Source: Caenorhabditis remanei (taxonomy: Eukaryota; Nematoda; Chromadorea; Rhabditida; Rhabditidae). From it: a stretch of DNA of 64,000 bases. The position numbers were made by a program, and so were the translations under genes. The notes beneath the pieces are model-generated. The model searched no databases. It was given only the letters and a program-made list of their open reading frames with translations, and was not told the origin of the DNA. The DNA is taken from positions 11,098,001 through 11,162,000 of the forward strand of contig NC_071329.1 of the NCBI RefSeq assembly GCF_010183535.1, written 5' to 3'. This document shows positions 35,463 through 49,100 of this stretch, in pieces (position 1 is the stretch's first letter; the number at the start of each line of letters is the position of its first letter).

Positions 35463-37211
35463 ATGGCGCCGACTCCGCCTCCAACGTCCTCTTCCCTCAT
35501 CCCGGAGGATTCCTCTTCATCCTTCATCGCCTCTTTTCAATCTTTATTCCCAACTTTCCACGTTGAAAACGGACTTCAATTGGCTGTTACAATGATTCTT
35601 ATGATTCCAGTTGTTTATTTGGGATATCGGTTACACAGGTGAGTAGGATTCTACGTTTTGGAAAGAGATTCTCTGAAAATGAGACAAATATCTTCTTTTT
35701 GAAAAATACGATTTCAGAACATTCTTCGCATTCCTCAAAGCTATTTTCATCTACGTGATAGCTCCGTTATTCTACAAACCAAACCTGGAACAATATCAAC
35801 ATAGATGGACAGTTGTATCAGGTGGAACTGATGGAATTGGAAAAGCATACACACTGGAATTGGCAAAAAGAGGACTCCGGAAGTTTGTTCTCATTGGAAG
35901 AAATCCGAAAAAATTGGAATCAGTGAAGACAGAGATTGGTAAGATTCATAGTCCTTCGGATTACTTCCAACAGATGATATTTTAGAAGAAAAACACTCGG
36001 ACGCTCAAATCAAAACGTTTGTATTTGACTTTGGCAACGGCGATTTCGCTCGTCTTCGAGATTATATCAGCGACATCGATGTTGGATTTGTCGGTAAGAA
36101 AGAAGTTGGAAAATAGGGAGAAAATATGAGAAAAAGGAGTGAATATAGGGCAGATTGGACTGGTTGATTACTGAAAAGATCTTGAGAATATAGGAAACAT
36201 TCTTTGAAAGAATTTAAAAAAATGTATACAGTAAGAACAAAGATTCTCAAAAGTGTTTAGTCGCTTCCACCCTCATTTTTTCTATTTACCCAGTCATCTG
36301 AATCATTCAATTTGCATTTGGTTGTCTACTTTTGACACTACAGAATGTCATTACAAAACCGGTAATTTTGATTGAATTTATGTAGAGGAACAGTGGCAAT
36401 TTAATCAATTTCCTAGTTTTCTCAATATTCACGTGCCACAAAGTTGAGCAAGGTTTTGAAAAAAAACACACATTTTCAGTTAACAGCGTCGGAACTGGTC
36501 GCGAAAATCTCGAAAGATATGGAGATAATCCAGCAGAGGACACACAAATCTTGAAGGTTAACGGATTGGGAGCCGCTGAATTCCTTTCATGTGTCCTTGC
36601 TCCAATGGAAAAATCCGGCGGAGGTCAAGTTGTTGTTCTCTCTTCTTCTCAAGGAGTTCGTCCAATTCCAATGCTTGCTGCTTATTGTGCAACCAAGGTA
36701 GGTTTACATTTTTTAAACTTCTTCAGAAATAAGACATTTATCTCTTCATGAATTTTCTATTTCAGGCACTTATGACTTTCCTTTGCGAGTCTATCGACCG
36801 CGAGTACAACACAATCAACGTACAAACTCTGATCCCGGCATTGGTCGCCACTAAAATGACCTATTATACTGTGAGTTCTGCTTATCCTATCTGAAAAATA
36901 TTTTAACATTTCAGGAAGGCTCTACATTCGTCGTAACACCAGAAAACTTCTGTCATCAAGCTGTCGGTTCCATTGGACTGACGAAAAAAACTGCAGGCTG
37001 TTTGAACCATGAACTCCAAATGCTTGGATTCCACTTTTTCCCGTGGACTATCCTCAAGTACATCATCATGCCTATCTATTACCATCAAAGGAAGCGTGTC
37101 ACTCAACTACACAATACTGAACAACAACAACAAGTTCCACTTCAGGATATGATTGAAGAGCCAGTTGTTCCAACGAAAAAGGTTATCACCCGTGACTCGG
37201 CCACTGCATAA
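35463..37211 (+). CDS. dhs-5: 17-beta-hydroxysteroid/3-ketoacyl reductase-type short-chain dehydrogenase
   Basis: Six exons (35463-35638, 35718-35938, 35986-36093, 36480-36697, 36766-36870, 36915-37211) in phase; 374 aa. After a hydrophobic N-terminus comes the NAD(P)-binding motif SGGTDGIG at residues 93-100 (usually TGxxxGIG), then NSVG in place of NNVG, SSSQG, and the catalytic YCATK with Tyr237 and Lys241. The C-terminus has a Gln-rich tail. The family (HSD17B12/LET-767/DHS) reduces steroids or 3-ketoacyl-CoA at the ER membrane (family knowledge). The fourth intron region is long (36094-36479). TTCCAG directly abuts the ATG, a probable trans-splice site. The symbol rests on synteny with cex-1 and daz-1. 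Confidence 0.85.
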
Positions 37212-37332
37212 ATATAGAACTTTGAAATTTCCCTCTGAAAATTTGCTTTACTTATCATTAATAATCACTAATAATCTCTCATGTACTTATTTTCTTCTCA
37301 TTATTTCGTTATTTTGGCAGTTTCACTTTATC

Positions 37333-37893
37333 AGACTTGCAACGGGCCGGGCCGGGCCGGAATGAAAATTTCCAGGGCCCGGCCCGGCCCGGAAGTTCAG
37401 TACTGAAAAAAATTCAAATTTTTTTTTCGAAAATTTCCCGATTTTTTTTGAAAAATATTTCTTAAAAACAATTTTTTGTAGGTTTCGAAGGTTTTTGAAA
37501 AATATACTTGAGGAAAAATATGAAAAATTTTCAGAAAATAAATTTTTGGACAAAAAATTGTAGTGAAAAAAGTTCAAAAATTCAAATCCGGGCCGACCGG
37601 GCCGGGCCGGGCCGGAATGAAAATTTCCAGGGCCCGGCCCGGCCCGGCCCGGTCGGCCCGGAAGTTCAGTACTGAAAAAAATTCAAATTTTTTTTTCGAA
37701 AATTTCCCGATTTTTTTTGAAAAATATTTCTTAAAAACAATTTTTTGTAGGTTTCGAAGGTTTTTGAAAAATATACTTGAGGAAAAATATGAAAAATTTT
37801 CAGAAAATAAATTTTTGGACAAAAAATTGTAGTGAAAAAAGTTCAAAAATTCAAATCCGGGCCGGCCCGCCGGGCCCGGAATCTTGCAAGTCT
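37333..37893. mobile_element. GGGCCGGGCC-rich fold-back/tandem element
   Basis: The outer ends read AGACTTGCAACGGGCC and the reverse complement GGGCCC...TTGCAAGTCT. Inside, a unit of about 200 bp (AGTTCAGTACTGAAAAAAAT ... CAAAAATTCAAATCCGGGCC) occurs twice in direct orientation (about 37391-37590 and 37662-37860). The copies are separated by arrays of GGGCCGGGCC and its complement. No coding capacity. The same GGCC-rich ends recur near 57090 and 57670. The dispersed copies and terminal repeats indicate a non-autonomous transposon. Confidence 0.75.
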
Positions 37894-38363
37894 GCACTTT
37901 ATTCGACCGGAAAACATAAAGATTAGTTCTCGACTATTTCAATTTTCAAGTTTCGCGCGCACAATACGGTAACACGGGATCAGCCTGCACATCAAACGCA
38001 AAGCACAAACTCAAAATTCAAATTAAATTTTTTCGAGGGTTGAACTGCTTTGCAAGTTTATTTTCAGTTCGTTTTGACTTTACAATTGATATCTCTAATT
38101 TTAATATTTTAAAAGAACAACTTTCCGATTTATTATACTTTCTTATAGAACTATCGGTGTCCTGAAGAAAGGTTTTCTCCCTCGATGCAAGTAACTGAAA
38201 AAATGTATTTTTTTCGGAACATGAATCGAAAGAAAACTTTACGTTTTTCGCTGAAAACTGAATTTTACTTTTCAGGGAAAAATATTGCTGTAATCGTTAT
38301 ATACTTTTTTCTTCTAAACGCATAATATGTTGTTCCCGCAGACTCTGTGGCTCACGGGTCATC
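37894..38363. promoter_or_regulatory. upstream region of daz-1
   Basis: 470 nt between the GGCC-rich element and the daz-1 ATG. TTGTTCCCGCAG at 38330-38341 could be a trans-splice acceptor 22 nt before the start. No specific factor sites were identified. Confidence 0.4.
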
Positions 38364-39916
38364 ATGTCGCCGCCGCAACGGTATCAAAAGGATCAATATC
38401 AGAATTCACAACATCAGAACTCCTCTTCACAACCTTCCCAGCCTATGGTTCATTATCCTCCAACACCATCATCTCATCCAACCACTCCGGTCCCCCTCTA
38501 TCCGACTGGAGCAGCCGCAATCATACCGGCTCCACCGACTTATGAACTGATTCCCAACCGGATTTTTGTTGGTGGATTCCCAGTTAACGTGAGTTGCTTT
38601 GTTTTACTGCAATATTCTATTATTTTTGAGACAACCGAATCTGACCTGCGTGAGCATTTTGAGAAGTTTTTCCCAGTGAAAGATGTGAAAATGGTCAAGT
38701 CCCTCGATGGAGTATCCAAAGGCTATGGATTTATCACATTCGAAACGGAAGATCAAGCTGAAGAGATCCGCCAACTCAATCCAAAACAGCTAGAGTTTCG
38801 CAGCCGTAAGCTCAACTTGGGTCCTGCTATTCGTAAAATGAATGCCAATGCGTTTCCTCCTGGTATCTCGAAAATTCCAAGTTTTCTTAGGTTAATTTCA
38901 ATTAAGGTTACGCTATGGTTCCAGCCTCTCCAGGTTCATTCGGCTATGCGATACCCGCTTCTCCAGGTCCATATGGTGGTTATCCCTTTTCTACAGCACC
39001 ATCTGTATTTGTCTATCCGCCTGTACCAAATCATGAACAGAATGGACAGTCAGAACAGCAACAACAAACAACGCCGCAACTCAGTCCAACCGGTATCCAA
39101 CAGCAGCAGTCTCCCCAAGTATTTTTTGAAAATGAGCAAGAGTCTATCAGAACTTATGCAAGCGCCGTTGCTGGTGAGTATGAAATATGATTGAATTTTT
39201 TTAAATTTGATTTTTTTAGGAATCGATAAAATGGAACAGTTGTCTGAGGATAGACCGGTATCTTCTCCACAACCACCAAGTCTATTAAACGGTTCATATT
39301 CGAATGGACAACAACATTGGAATAATAGCGAACAACAACAGCAGTCGAACGACTCAAATCACAGCTCACCGTACAACAAGGAGAATTATTCTCAAGGATA
39401 TCAGTCACCACCATACCAGCCGTTTACCCAAACTGGGGTAAGTAGAAATAAAAAATGAATGAAGACAATGCAAGTTATCGATACTGCTTTTCATTTCAGC
39501 TTTACTTGAATAGTCAAGGAATTTTCCAACCCAGCTATGGTTTCATGACTCCACCCCCCGGAGTACACTATGCACCAATGATGCATCCACCATATTGGCA
39601 GCAACAGCAGCAATACCCGAACAATGGGTTTACTGGCTATGGCTACAACAATTGGGTTGGTCCTGCTGGAGATGGATCGCAAGCTTTGCAACATCAATCT
39701 CATTTTTATCAAGGGTATCCTTCACAATATCCACAGCAAAACGGAAAAGATGAGAACTCGCTTTCGCGTCCACTACAAGCTCCACGGCCAGGAAAGAAGA
39801 TTAGAAAACCATCGGAGTCTAATGAGAAGAAGAAGAATTCGAGATACTCGGGACACATCTCTCCCCTTTCTGCTTCTCTCCAATCGCTAGCCATTTCTTC
39901 GCCTACTAAAAATTAG
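38364..39916 (+). CDS. daz-1: DAZ-family RNA-binding protein
   Basis: Five exons (38364-38588, 38631-38862, 38907-39173, 39220-39437, 39500-39916) in phase; 452 aa. Residues 66-152 form an RRM: RNP2 NRIFVGGFPV, RNP1 SKGYGFITFE, with the DAZ-typical FVGGFP and KLNLGPAIRK. The flanks are rich in Gln, Ser, Pro and Tyr, including a Gly/Tyr/Pro stretch like DAZ repeats. DAZ proteins control translation of germline mRNAs; in C. elegans daz-1 is needed for female meiosis (family knowledge). Two introns end with non-consensus TTTTTGAG and ATTAAG, but they are the only sites that keep the frame open. Confidence 0.92.
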
Positions 39917-42900
39917 ACGAAAATTTTCATTTAATTTCTACCGTTCGTATTTCCTCCTTTTTCAAAAAGGTAAGTTTCCCCTTCAACCCATTTTCGAATT
40001 AAAATTCGATTTCAATCCCCATCTCCCATTTCTGTCATTTGTATCCTATACACACCTGTATATCTGATTCAAACACTAGAATTTGTCAGATTTTTCCCTC
40101 CATGGCTTCCCAAGATTACTTTTTTTCTCAATTTTGTTCCATTTTGCTGTGTGCTTTTGAAGCAACAAAATTTGATATTTCTAAAACACATGAATTTCAG
40201 ACCCCCGAAGAATTCTCCCTTTTCCAATCTATTGTATGACCCACTCTGAAACAAGATGAAATCATAATAATCACATCCCGCCCCTTATTCCATGACACTC
40301 TTGGATTATAGAACCTTTCAATTGTTTCCGATCCCAAAGTGTAAAATTTCGCGTCCTAATTTAATAAATATGCACGATGGAGATTGTGACTAGTGTGTCT
40401 TCGAAGTGTTTTTTTCTTTTTTCCGGTTCTATGTGGATTATGTCCATAATTCCTAAAAAATTGTTACTTCAAATCTTGCAATTACTCCTGAATAATTTGA
40501 ACTGCCGTTCTTAAGTCGAAAATTGTAGTATTTTTCGGCAAAATTGGAATTTTGCAATCCTACTCGGGATTTCTACGTTACCACTGCCTCTCCTATTTAT
40601 TTTCTTAATTTTTTTTCAACCGGAAACCTTTTTCTCTTATCCTTCCGCTATCATCAATTCCCTTTTCACACACTGACAACCTTTTATTTTCTCTATTTCT
40701 CCTGACTTCTCCTTGTATTCACAGATAATCTTCTCTTTTCATAACACTCTGCCTCCTGATGATTGTGATTTCAAAAAGAGAATCAAGGCGATCGGCCGTC
40801 GGTTTTGTGACATTTTCGAGATTCTAGATAGTTTGTTTTCTGGCAAACTGGTAAACCCTTATGATAAGGGCATCGGAATGTTCAATTGATTGAATAAATC
40901 TTCAGCAGGTATTCAGAGATAACATTTTCAAGCTTCTGTCCATATTACAAGAATTATCACTCAAAAAGCCAAGTACAGTCCCTGTATCAGCTCAATTCTT
41001 ATGGTACATTAGAACAGTACCTCTATTCTGACATCTCTACACTCTTAGGAGTCACGTATATTTTTCCTAATGTTCACATCGAACTTATGAATCATCAGAA
41101 CGGTTTTAGATCATGACTTATTTTTCGGATTCCTCGTTTTTTGCCGTTCCAATTCTCTGTTTCTCTTTATCTTCCACACAATTTTCGTCACTTTTTCGTT
41201 CAATTTGATCTGATAAATTGATAACCACACCCTCCCCTTTCATGTCGGAAACAAAAGCCAACGTGTTTCCGTGATAAATTCTTCACTAACCAATACCTTC
41301 GACTTTCTTTTTGTTTCGGTATCCAGTGAACCTAAACTTTTGTGGGTCTAACAGTTCTGTAAAGTAAACGAAACATGACTCATTGATATTTAGGAGAACA
41401 ACAAGTAAAAGGTTATGAGCCACGGTGGTCTTCTTGCAGAAGAGATCCTCAATTGGGTTCCTTGTTCGTCACATACTGGATTTCTCTGACTTGGCCTTTA
41501 GTATAATTTTAAACTACTTTAAATCTGGTATTTAACAATATAGTGTGAAACTTTCACACCGTGATATTATCAAAACCAAATAACCTCACGACACTCCCAA
41601 ACATACCATCCGAATATTCACGGAATTCTATTGAATTCTTACCAGTTTTATGTCGTTCCCTCTTTCATACCCGCTTCTTGTCCTCCAAGTCGGTCAGAAA
41701 TGCACACTCAATGGCCATTTGTGACTCACTGACCACTTTGCGTTTCTCTATTTATCCTAATTCTTCGAACTATTTCGCCTTCCTCTCCGCAATTAGAATA
41801 TTGAATGTCGTTCGTTCTCTCGTTCAATGCCTTCCTTCTCCCATTTTTGGTCATGTTTATGTTTCTATTTCTATTTTATCATCTGCGTCTTGTTTACCCT
41901 CGCTATTTTAACTGATTATCGATTGATTCTCATTTCCGGTGTATTCTATTCTCCTTGTCTCAACAATTTCCCTTTTTCTTTGCCGCTTGTATTAGTGTTT
42001 ATCATTGAGAACAAGTGAATACATGAAGAAAGAAGTGTTTCTATCAAAAATTTTTAACTACTGGGTGATATATGCAACTGAAAACTTAGTTGTTTAGTTT
42101 CTCCTATTTATTGTATCAAAATGACTGTTCCAGCTTGACAAATTCTTGAACATGTTTGCTTCAATCGAAATTCTTATCTTCTTCTGTCTTCACTGAATTC
42201 TAATAACATGAGTCATTTACTCTTGTTATTTATTTAGTCTTCTTTAGAGTTATCCTTCCAACAATTTTCAGTCAAAAAGTTGTTATATTTTGTCTTAGTG
42301 TCAACCATTTCATGTCTCCTAATTCTACTACTTCAAGTTTCTCTTTTACAGACATTCTCTCATGTAATCTTGAGTCGACTCGACACAACTAATAATACCC
42401 GTAAATCATGCGATTTCTTTTCGTTCTGTTGCCTCTCGTTTTCTATTTCACACAACGTTTCCCATAGGTGTCGCCTCTCGTTTCCTCTAATCCTCTCTCA
42501 AAAGGGAATGGAAAACAAAGAAACTAGGTACTTCAAAAGTGATATCTCCTCATTGAGAAATGATTTGTGCCACACCTTGATTTGTTATTTGTTCCATACC
42601 TCCTACTGTGAGTAGATTCATTAGTGTCTCCAGTATTATAAATACTTTGCTACACACTGTAAATCTTAAGTAAATCCAAAAACTGTTTTGAACTTCTTGT
42701 ATCGGTTTCGATCCAACTCGAAAAATAATAAGCAACGCAACCAAGAATTAACGAATTTTCATCGACTTCTATTTAACGTTTTGGAACATCCATCGATTTG
42801 TGAGTTTGTTATAAGTGATAATCGTTTCTTCTTCCGTTTCAATTTATTGAGGATCAAGGAAGAAACGAAGGAGCGCAATCGGTGTAAACATGAATGAACA

Positions 42901-45900
42901 GGGGGAGGGGAAGATGAATGCATTAATGAATTGAAACTGACTGCCAATGCTCTTGAGAGTAAGAAGAAGAAGAGCACGAACAAAAGAGTGAATGAAAGGG
43001 AAAGGGTCCCCGTCGTCTTTCCGAATGAACACTTTCATTTTGCACATTCTAAAAAGGCTCATTTGTGAAACATGGTTTATTAGATTCTAGACTCCTATTT
43101 CAGTTAACACAGTTTCTTTATTGCATAGGTAACCCGAAATTTCATATAAGGCTTCTATTTATACTACTACTTTCAGACCCTTGTTTTCGTTTCTGTAGAA
43201 TTATTATCGAAATAAAAAAGTTCCGATATTTTTTACCGACGCGTGTTTGCGGACTCAGTGCAAAATTTAATAATTTAGCACTAAGTCAGCAAACACGCGT
43301 CGGTAAAAAATGTCGGAACTTTTTTGTCGCGACAATACTTGCAATTTTTTTTACAATTGTTTTTGCCCGACTCCCGAATTAATACTATAACGTCAATAGG
43401 CATGCTAATATGCATATTTACAGTTTGAGTAAAAACACCCTCTATAAATTTCCTTTCCGGAATATTGTTCCTAACTCTTTTCATTTCCAAAATGTCTTCC
43501 GTTCTTTCTTCTCCTTTTCAGTCCGTGCCCGGTCAGTTATGTTTGCATTTCTTCCTTTTTCCCTTGAGACATTCAGAATCTGTTTCTATTTCGTTTCGTC
43601 GCCTTTTCACGTCAAAAGTGAAGAAATGTGTACTAAACCCTCTCACCCGTTTCCATCTAATCCGGGCATCTCTCCTCTCGTTCCATAATTTGGTAACCCG
43701 ACAATTCTAAATTTGAAATTCCTGCTAAATCAGAATATTCCGTCCGAATGGCTCGTAATGTTTGGTAGTGAAAGAGAGAAAGATGAGGAAGCGGCATGAT
43801 GTTTATGTGTGTTGTTCGGATTATTTGATTACTTCTTTCGGGTGTCTTTTCTCCGTTTTCATGCCAAGCTTCTATATGAGAAGCCAAATTTCTGACAATT
43901 CCAAGTATCAACTGATGGTATCGGGTAATTTTAAGAGAAGTTTAGGTTCACGATAATCTGATTATGAGTGTACAATGATTCATAAATAGTTTAATGAAAA
44001 CTGTGAAGATTATTGAGCCCACACTGTAAACTGAATCATGATGGCTGTTTCCCTCCTTTTTTTTCATTTGTCCGATGAGTAAGTGTCACCGGATAGTCTA
44101 TCTTCTGAGTGTCGGGGGTCGGTTTGTCAAAAAGACAGATGTCCATTCCTCTTTTTTCCTCGCTTCCCTCTTTCTCTCATTCAGTCATTTTCTTTTTTCT
44201 GTGATGACCCCGAGGTGCTAATGTCTGTCCTCTGTGGGGACCTCTGTGGTAGAAGGACACATACACATCTGTTCATTTTCAAACTGACCTCTTTCGTTTC
44301 AATCTCTCTCGAAGTGCACTTTTTGCTGCACAACTTGTCGACAATCGAGAAAAACGTGAAAATAAAAGAGAAAAGGATGCGTAGTGAAACCACTTTTTCT
44401 CTTCTTTTTCACTCGTATTCACCCACTCACTTCATTCAATGACGCCTGTTGGCACAGTGAAAACGAGTGTGCCTCGTTGTCCGAACTCGCACTGATTTCC
44501 ACATTTCATTTTCTTACTTAAAAATAATTAAATTTCGTTCATCAAAATACTGAATATGTAGACGGCTCATCTGTCTGGATTCTCGACAATTTTCTGTGTC
44601 AGAAAATCTCATTTCTTGTTTAACTCTTTCTGCACTTGCAAATTTCCTCAATGAGTTCTCTGCAAATTATGTTCACGTTCCTGTACAAAAATCTGAAATA
44701 CCACATGAGTTTACCGCCTGACTGTCCCCTCACCTTGCCACAATACTCACCAATTTCCGGTGAATGCCCACCTTTTCTATTCTTCTGTTTCTTTTTGCAA
44801 AACCGGTCGTTCACCATTTCTGTCTGTTTTGTCCTTCAGGATTTTCCATTACTTTTGAAAATTTTCCCCCGTTTTTCCATCATTTTCTGGTAAAGTGACA
44901 CGGTGACAATGATACCTTTGGAGTGGGCGGATGTATGGAGGAAGGTGGTTTGACCTACACGTCTAATTAGCTTTGTCGCTCAATTTAATCAGTTCGTTTC
45001 CCTAGTTTCTTTCCGTTAGTCAGTTGAATAAAGATGTCACGTATTCCGATATTTTAATTTTTGATGTTTGAAAATCTAGAAACAATATCTTCTTGACTAG
45101 GAACCATAAACTGGATGTCCTGCTCTCATCTAATAAGTTTGCTTTTCGCTCTATTTCAGTTAAATATGAAAGGTTATGAAACTAATATTACAATCAGATC
45201 CCTCAAAATGATAGTTCAAAATATTCTCTATTTTCCATTGCTGTCTACTTTTCCATTACCGATCCATCCAATCTGACTCGTTCTTTTTCATTCAATTCGT
45301 CGATTGTCGAATCAATTTCAATTTGATTCAATTCTATTCTATACTTCTTTCTCTTTTTGTCTCTATTCACAACAAACAAACTTTATCGCCAGGGACCGGG
45401 TTACTCCTTCTTTCACTTCTTCTTTGCTGAAAATTCAATCAATTTAGTTGTTTGACTTGAAAATGTATTGTGTATTATTTTTATTTGCAAAAACCTATAC
45501 ATATTTTTCTGAATTTTGATAAATTATATGTGTACCCGTTATTACTAGTTACGCCACATCCGATCCAATTATCTGATGATTTGAAACTTGTTTTGTTTGG
45601 AGAAGAGAAGATGTCTGTAGATTAACAAAGAAAAATAAGTTTTCACATGGTTTTTGGATTTGATTTCAAACGGAACCAATTTCATATTTGTGCCATTCTG
45701 GTAAAGAAGAGAAGAAGGCAAAATTCAGAGTAAAGCAAATATATTTTTTATCACCGCGAAGTGTTTATTTCCCATAAAAAGTGTGAACGGCAGGTCATAA
45801 ACATCAAATCATCGTTTTCTATTCTTTTCGTCTCCACAATATCCATATTCTCTCAATTCTTGTCGTCAGTTGGTCATTTCTTCTACACAGGAGCTCATCT

Positions 45901-46115
45901 TCTGCCGGTCACCTTCTTTTTCCTTGTTTTCTTTGCACTCTCTCATGTTTCCTTATTCTCTCAACCCGGTTTCTTACCAATTCGTGACTCACTCTTCTTT
46001 TTCAGGGCTTAACAAAAAATCGTCAAAAATATTTTAATATACTTCACTACGTCTTCAACTCTTTTCCCGTATCTGTTTGAACGATGGTCTTTTGAAACTA
46101 GCGCCCGAATCAAAA
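39917..46115. other. 6.2-kb intergenic region upstream of clr-1
   Basis: No gene was found. Open frames are short, pyrimidine-driven and lack splice logic. Apart from the palindrome at 43215-43326, the region has no obvious repeats. Its size suggests extended cis-regulation of the broadly expressed receptor clr-1 (inference). Confidence 0.45.
43215..43326. repeat. 112-bp perfect-stem palindrome
   Basis: AAAAAAGTTCCGA then TTTTTTACCGACGCGTGTTTG, a spacer of about 16 nt, then the reverse complement CAAACACGCGTCGGTAAAAA and TCGGAACTTTTTT. The stem is about 48 bp with a few mismatches (GGACTCAGTGC against GCACTAAGTC). The form fits a small MITE. It could also be a strong hairpin if transcribed. 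Confidence 0.75.
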
Positions 46116-49100
46116 ATGCAAATAAATCGATGGATATGGTGGACCACTGTCATTCTTCTTTATCTCAGGACGGAATTATTGGAAGCAGCAGACTCATCAA
46201 AAGAAAATACAGCAGATTTGTAAGTTTCATTCTTTGTTTTGAGTCTCTGTCCAAAAAGACCTTTTGAGATAGTTTCAGATCAAGCGAAGAAAAAGAAAAG
46301 AAATCAGACGGCATCGATAAATGGAACTCCACAAAAATTGAACCGAGCAAACCGAAGAATGCAAAAGAACTTGGTATTTATTTGCAGTTATTTGATATTT
46401 TAATTCAAAAAACTATTGCTTTCGGTTAATATGCATTTTTGAAGACATGTATTTTCTAATTAGAGCCAAAGCTGTTACGTGCTTTAATTTTTTCCTTTAA
46501 AATGTGACATATTTTCATAGGAATTCATCCATGTGAATCAAATCAAGACTGTGTATATGGAGGAGTTTGTCATCGCGGGAAAGATGGTCACGGTATCTGT
46601 CTCTGTCCGAGAAGTTGTCCTGCTAGTGAGTTCTTTATTTAAATGTAATCACATACGAACAATTATTCAGTTACGCCGAAGCGATGTGGATTTCGTTCCA
46701 CATCACCATGTCTAGTAATGGATTCGGAATACAGGTCGAAGTATGATGTAAAAGAACCAACATGTTACTTGGTGAGAATTAATCTTTGAATTTCTATATA
46801 AATAGTAATCAAAATGACCATTCTGAAGATATAAACCATATGATCAAAATGTTCCTTGTTCATTCACTGTTCTCTGTTCCCTATTACTCGCTACACAAAT
46901 TGAACGTGATTTACTGACTGGGTGGTCGCCTCCTTTTTAATTTCATCCTCATTCATTTATTCATTTCGCCTTCTTTTCCTCCACTGAAAACTCTAAATGA
47001 TACTAATCGAGTCCGACGTGGCGTCTGTCGTTGTCTATGTTCATTAATTCGATTTAGTGATGACGTGGCAAAGAAGAGATCAGTGAAAGTAGAGTAATAG
47101 TTAGCAATTAGCGAAAGGGATCTCTTTTTCTATTTTATCGAACACACATTTTTCAGAATGAGTGTTTGTGTCCTCCACAATTCGATACTGTCCATGTTAC
47201 TGCCAATCAGAAACCTCTCAAATTAAACTCAACACTTTTACCAACAAAATGTGATAAACGTAAGATTTCGATGAATTGGGATTCATTCCAAAATTTATTT
47301 CCAGGAGATCTAGCTGTCGTTAGTCGAGCTCATCCATCATTATCAGTATTCAAAGCAATGGACGTTACATTGTTCTGTTGTGTGAATGTAGATCCCGAAG
47401 GGTTCATAGATGTTGCAAATGTGTTTTTCATTCAAAATGGAACGATTATCAGAGAACCAACATCTCATCCATTTGCAACTCGGAATGGGCAGCCACGTAG
47501 AGTCCACGAAAAGCAATCTTGTTGGGAACTGGAAATAAAAAATGCTCAAGTTTCGGATTCTGGAATTTACATGTGCCGAGTAACAACGGCTTCGCCTGAA
47601 TTAGATGTCACTGATACAATGATTTTTGAAGTTAAAGGTATGCTTTGAAGAAAGTTATCGTTTCTAAAGTCAACAAAAAATGAAGTGTTTCGAAACTCTA
47701 TTAAATCTAGAACATCTTCGGCGAACACATTCGTACTGGTACAAGCGTCCAAAAAAAGTTATGTCAGCATCATCATCATTGAAAGATTCTGATGATGATG
47801 ATGACTTAACTTTACCGACAAAACCCTCGCATTTGCGTAAGTTTGGCATGGAGTTGTTGTGAAGTGGTTCGTGAAAAAAAATTATTTGAAATTGCATGTA
47901 ACAATTCTTGACGCCAAAAGAGATTTTACTATACCGAAAATTAATAAAACGAGTTTTGTAGTAATGGCATGATTATGGTTTCAAGCAGATTTATATTCTG
48001 CGAGATTTTATACATGGAAGTTTGCTCCCAATTCCTAATCATCATTACTGAAAAATGAAAGATATATTGACAAAAATCTATATTTCAGCACCTCGTCAAA
48101 TCCAAAAACTAGCTGTTAATGCATCAGAAAGAGAAGCTGTCGTAACATGGGAGTCAGATGGAGAAGATATGGCAATTGATTTGAGGTACGGTACACTCAA
48201 TCTGCCATTTCTGGCTTCTACTAAAATAGTCAATCAAAATGCTTTCTGTTTTTTCAATCTCTTCCCCACAAATTAATTTAATTAATAACTTCTTGTACTC
48301 TTCCACTTTAACAACAGAAAACTACCACATCACATACATCGAAGTCGAAGAAATTTGAAAGTGGATTCAAATGATCCCAAAGCGAATAAGTAAGAAACAA
48401 AAATCAATTGGGAATGGAGTGATTTCTTGTGGTTTTTGAGTATTTTTCAGTTTCACACTTTACTGTGTTTTTGTTATATTCCGTTCTGTCAAGTTAAATT
48501 AACATTCACAGTTTCCTTTGTTCATTGAGTCTTTTCACATTCCTGGCTTCCTCAGTTTTGTTTGTCGATTTCCCACACATTCATCTTACTAACCTAAATT
48601 CAGAACATTCATAACAATAACTTGTTTATTTTCAGACTTGTTCGACGAACTGACAGTCGAGGAGCTGTAGTTTACAGTAAGGACAATGTGACAGCTCCAG
48701 TTGTCATCAAGGATCTTCGTGCTGCCACTCCGTATACTTTATTCGTATCTGGAAAAGATGGTCTCGTTCCATTTGAGTTCACTGAGCACTTCTCAACGAA
48801 ACAAAAACGTCCTTTCCCACCAAAGGAAGAAGATGTTCGTGTTTTGAATTCTGGAACGTCGTTGAGTTGTGAAGTTGAATGGAAAAGTCCAGCTGAGACG
48901 AATGGTCGTATTGTGAAATACTTTGTTTCCGTTCGTGGCGCCATGAGAAAATCAGATGGAACTCTGACTCCAGATGATTTTCCATCGGCAGAAGATGTGG
49001 ACAAACGATGTGCAAATTGGGACGAAGATGAATCAAAAGCATCTCAAAATTCAGTAAATCCTATTGATTTCTCGAATGATTTCTATTCTTGCAAATTTGG

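Noticed and set aside
37323..37897. Phe/Lys/Asn-rich frames and a Gly-Pro-Ala-Arg stretch in the GGCC element
   Set aside because: These are translations of homopolymer tracts and GGGCC repeats, repeated in both tandem copies; not a protein.
40039..46012. Numerous 60-120-codon frames upstream of clr-1
   Set aside because: All are pyrimidine- or AT-driven, none links to another exon, and they occur on both strands at similar density.
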